Below, in pieces: positions 61,601-64,000 of a DNA stretch of 64,000 nt. The translations under genes and the position numbers were made by a program. The DNA is from Lumnitzera littorea. Taxonomy: Eukaryota; Streptophyta; Magnoliopsida; Myrtales; Combretaceae. Every line of letters starts with the position of its first letter. Positions within the stretch are counted from its first letter, which is position 1. The stretch covers positions 8,004,263 through 8,068,262 of the forward strand of contig JAMXBB010000008.1 of the NCBI GenBank assembly GCA_024138015.1, read 5' to 3'. The notes beneath the pieces are model-generated. The model was not told the origin of the DNA. It searched no databases and saw only the letters and a program-made list of their open reading frames with translations.

Positions 61601-63960
61601 ACTCATAAATAGCAAACCATGACAAAAGGTAACTTCTATATTTTCTAAAGTAATAAATAGCTCCAAATAGGATCATACCTAAAATGTTGTTGTTTCCACC
61701 AGATAAACCGAAGCCTGAAGAGGTTGCCTTTGCTGGAAAAGAGTCAAATTTAGTCTTTGCTGAATTTTTGCAGCTTCTCTTATCACTACGCTTGCATCCT
61801 ATGTTTCTCTGCTTTGTCAACTGAGTTTTCTCCTCTGTGGACAGAGGGCATAAATAACAATTCCAACTATTATCAAACACCGTTGTGTTCATATTTGAGT
61901 AAAATTTAAGTCTCAAGAAGTAAACAAACATTATCAAACAGTGGAAAATTTGAACAAGAAGCAAACTTCAATGACTTGGGACAATGAAATTAAATATGGT
62001 AAAGAGAAAGGAATGGTAATTAGTTTGACTAGGAAAAAGAAAGAGGAAGGGCCACCTTAGCTGGTGAAAACAGCCAAATAAATTTTTTCATTTTGGGTAA
62101 TAAAAAAAGACATGAAAAGAAGATCATGTTATGGATACTGAAATGCTAATCATCAATATACATATAATTCTCTTTGACTTGAAGTGTTCCTAAAAGGCGA
62201 AGGATGCACATCAAGTGTGCTAGAAAAGCTGGATATGCAGAGTGATAACTCCTGTATCTTCAATTTCAAATGTCTAACAACACAAACAAAAATGGCAAGT
62301 TGAAATTACATTTGCATCAATGCGGTAGGAAGGTTGCAAGTATCCTATGATAACAAAGCTCGAAGAAATTCATAGCAACAAGGAAGTTAGACAGAGAGAT
62401 AATGGTTTTAATAAAACTCAAAAGTACCCTTCCATAACCAATTATATGATAATCTCCACAAGCTATATAGAAAATGCCACATAAGGATCTTTGAACAAGG
62501 ATCAAATGGGATAAGGTATATTATGTCGCAGAACTCCGCAGAAAATTTCCAAAATATATGAGGACGTCGGTGGCAACTAAGGCAAGATAGATTCTCAAAC
62601 TCTATTCTGAATGGAGATTCTACATGAACCATTGAAATGCAGCTTGTGTTCCCTTTTAAAGAATGTAGATGTTTTGGGGTAAATGAAGGGTGTTAATTTA
62701 GATCACAGGAAATGCATATTTCATCGTAAATACTCCAAACACTTCACATGCTTAAATTAAATGGTAAAGACATGTCTAAATCATCATTTTCAAATTTTGA
62801 TGACATCAAGTAATACCTAAAAATATGCTTTGGGCCAAAACGTTATCTGACAAGCCTTTTATTTCATCAATACAAGCAATCTTAGAAGATTGTTCCAACA
62901 CTTGAGTCATCCGTGCTCTTTTTGAGCACGAACTGCCACTTCTAGAGATTTTCCCCAACTTTCTTTGAACTTCTCCAAACCTAGGAGGCTCTGACAAATC
63001 TGAATCCCTAAAGGGAAGCTTCTGAGACAAGTCTTCACCTTGTACATGAGGAAGTTGATCACTTAGCCTAGAGCATTCACTAGCCACAAATTTTCCTATA
63101 GAAAGTTGCTCAGAATCCTTCACAGAATTGGATATGTCTGCAAAAAGAAAAATTCAGGCATAGACAATGAGTACCTATCATAAAAAATAATAAATAAGTT
63201 CATCCTAAACTAAAGATGTGAAAATGAAATTTCATGAGGAGCCAGTTTCCTGCTTGGTAAGGAGATTGGAAGAAGAGAAATGCTATTTTGCAATGAATGG
63301 AAGGACCAACTAAGATCTCAGTAGTAATCATGATCCTCATGAAGAACATTCAATGAAAGCTGCCTGGCGCCAACTAAAAAAATAAAGAAATCTTCATAAT
63401 GGAAAAATAGTACAATAACTACAAATATGTTATTTTTTATCGCATCATAGCCTAGATAGGTTATTTGATATCCATGCACATGCAGTTCTGTCATTTGCCG
63501 ATTAGGGCTTTCACCATTTTGTAAACAGTGATGCATCAAATCCCTCTATCTAATAAAATATATCAAATTTCCAATAAAAAAAGGAAAGAAACATCATGAC
63601 AGGTTACAAAAACAAGGTGGAATTCAATTCCAAGGAATTCCTGGAATATGAGAGAATAACAGGAAAAATTAAAGGCATATAGCTTTCTTCAAACAGTATA
63701 TGGAATGTGCATATAAATTGTTTTCATACAACATGAAACTACACTTCCAATCTTGAACAGTTAATCACAATAGACCAAGTAAAAGCACACCCAACCACCA
63801 GAGCTCCACCAATTCAAACAGAGTGCAAAGTTTACCACAACCGCTAAAAGGAAAGAAATCTTCAAAACATAACTACCGGAGAAAGATCTTCCAAACCGTT
63901 AGCACCAAAAAAGCATTCACCATAATCCTCTCTGTATCCACTGACCATAAAAACAGTCAT
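55692..63960 (-). CDS. Split gene for a ~639-residue protein of unknown function
   Basis: Read right to left, coding exons with GT-AG junctions and consistent phase are 63960-63877, 63545-63515 (31 nt, less sure), 63137-62817, 61834-61679, 57836-57502, 57268-57254 (15-nt microexon, less sure), 57165-56658 and 56161-55692 (TGA). The sum is 1920 nt. The intron before 57836 is ~3.8 kb. The protein is hydrophilic, without signal or membrane segment. It has an N-terminal piece starting MTVFMVSGYRED, a basic Cys/Lys stretch (CKRSDKRSCKNS) and a Gly/Asn turn running into LYGLKPDINDVTKLVEDLSL. Further on are a Pro/Leu segment (HPPKDLLERLALHSPKDLDS) and a conserved-looking WDGGALSTIAAYAFAPDASL. A basic C-terminal half follows (KPRKSMSMDWKGRDRLF at the end). 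Composition suggests a nuclear regulatory protein, but I do not recognise the family. ATG 63960 is the first fitting start; upstream exons outside the window are possible. Confidence 0.75.
57837..61678 (-). other. Long intron of the split gene
   Basis: About 3.8 kb between exons ending NNNIL and starting LYGLKPD, phase 1 on both sides. Contains poly-A and poly-T runs (58747-58767, 60286-60300) and AT-rich stretches but no transposon I can name. The plus-strand open frame at 59938-60213 shows no domain. I see no further exon whose junctions would keep the frame. Confidence 0.6.
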
Positions 63961-64000
63961 CTTGCATACACCAAATAATATAATACATACAATACAATCA

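Overview
The window is nuclear DNA of a flowering plant, most likely a eudicot: AT-rich, with plant-type LTR retrotransposons, a TIR-class NBS resistance-gene remnant, a nuclear tRNA-Ala and a split gene with GT-AG introns. Nothing points to a species. About 55 kb is layered transposon debris. Only the last ~10 kb holds genes that look functional.

Layout. (1) 0.2-15.3 kb: a pair of diverged long LTRs encloses remains of three different Ty3/gypsy pol regions (A 1.7-5.7 kb with gag; B 6.0-9.3 kb with its own LTR-like flanks; C 9.9-13.6 kb with a chromodomain-like tail). A primer binding site abuts the left LTR and a purine tract abuts the right LTR. (2) 16.4-17.6 kb, minus: NB-ARC exon of a TNL resistance gene with two in-frame stops. 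(3) 17.6-24.2 kb: relics of a Tat/Ogre-like element and unassigned AT-rich DNA. (4) 24.2-27.1 kb, minus: 5' LTR, primer site and gag of a SIRE-like Ty1/copia element. (5) 27.1-37.6 kb, plus: a copia RT/RNase H fragment split at one point by a ~8.9-kb CACTA-type DNA transposon, which itself carries a solo LTR, a MITE-like segment and very AT-rich DNA. (6) 39.7-42.5 kb, plus: a decayed endogenous pararetrovirus (Caulimoviridae-like): RNase H tail, viroplasmin/transactivator-like ORF and a further ORF I do not recognise. (7) 44.1-53.7 kb: a second copy of the 2.9-kb LTR family, then LTR-like DNA invaded by two abutting TRIM elements; one TRIM LTR is split by a third copy of the 2.9-kb LTR. (8) 54.3 kb, minus: tRNA-Ala(AGC). 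(9) 55.7-64.0 kb, minus: a split gene of 7-8 coding exons for a ~639-residue protein of unknown function.

The clearest results are insertion events read base by base: the CACTA element in the copia RT (3-bp duplication ATT; excision in silico restores the frame), and LTR-in-TRIM-in-LTR nesting with matching 5-bp duplications at two levels. Damage to the retroelement and pararetrovirus frames is dominated by Gln/Trp-to-stop and similar changes expected from C-to-T decay of methylated DNA. In two pararetroviral ORFs there are many stops but no frameshift.
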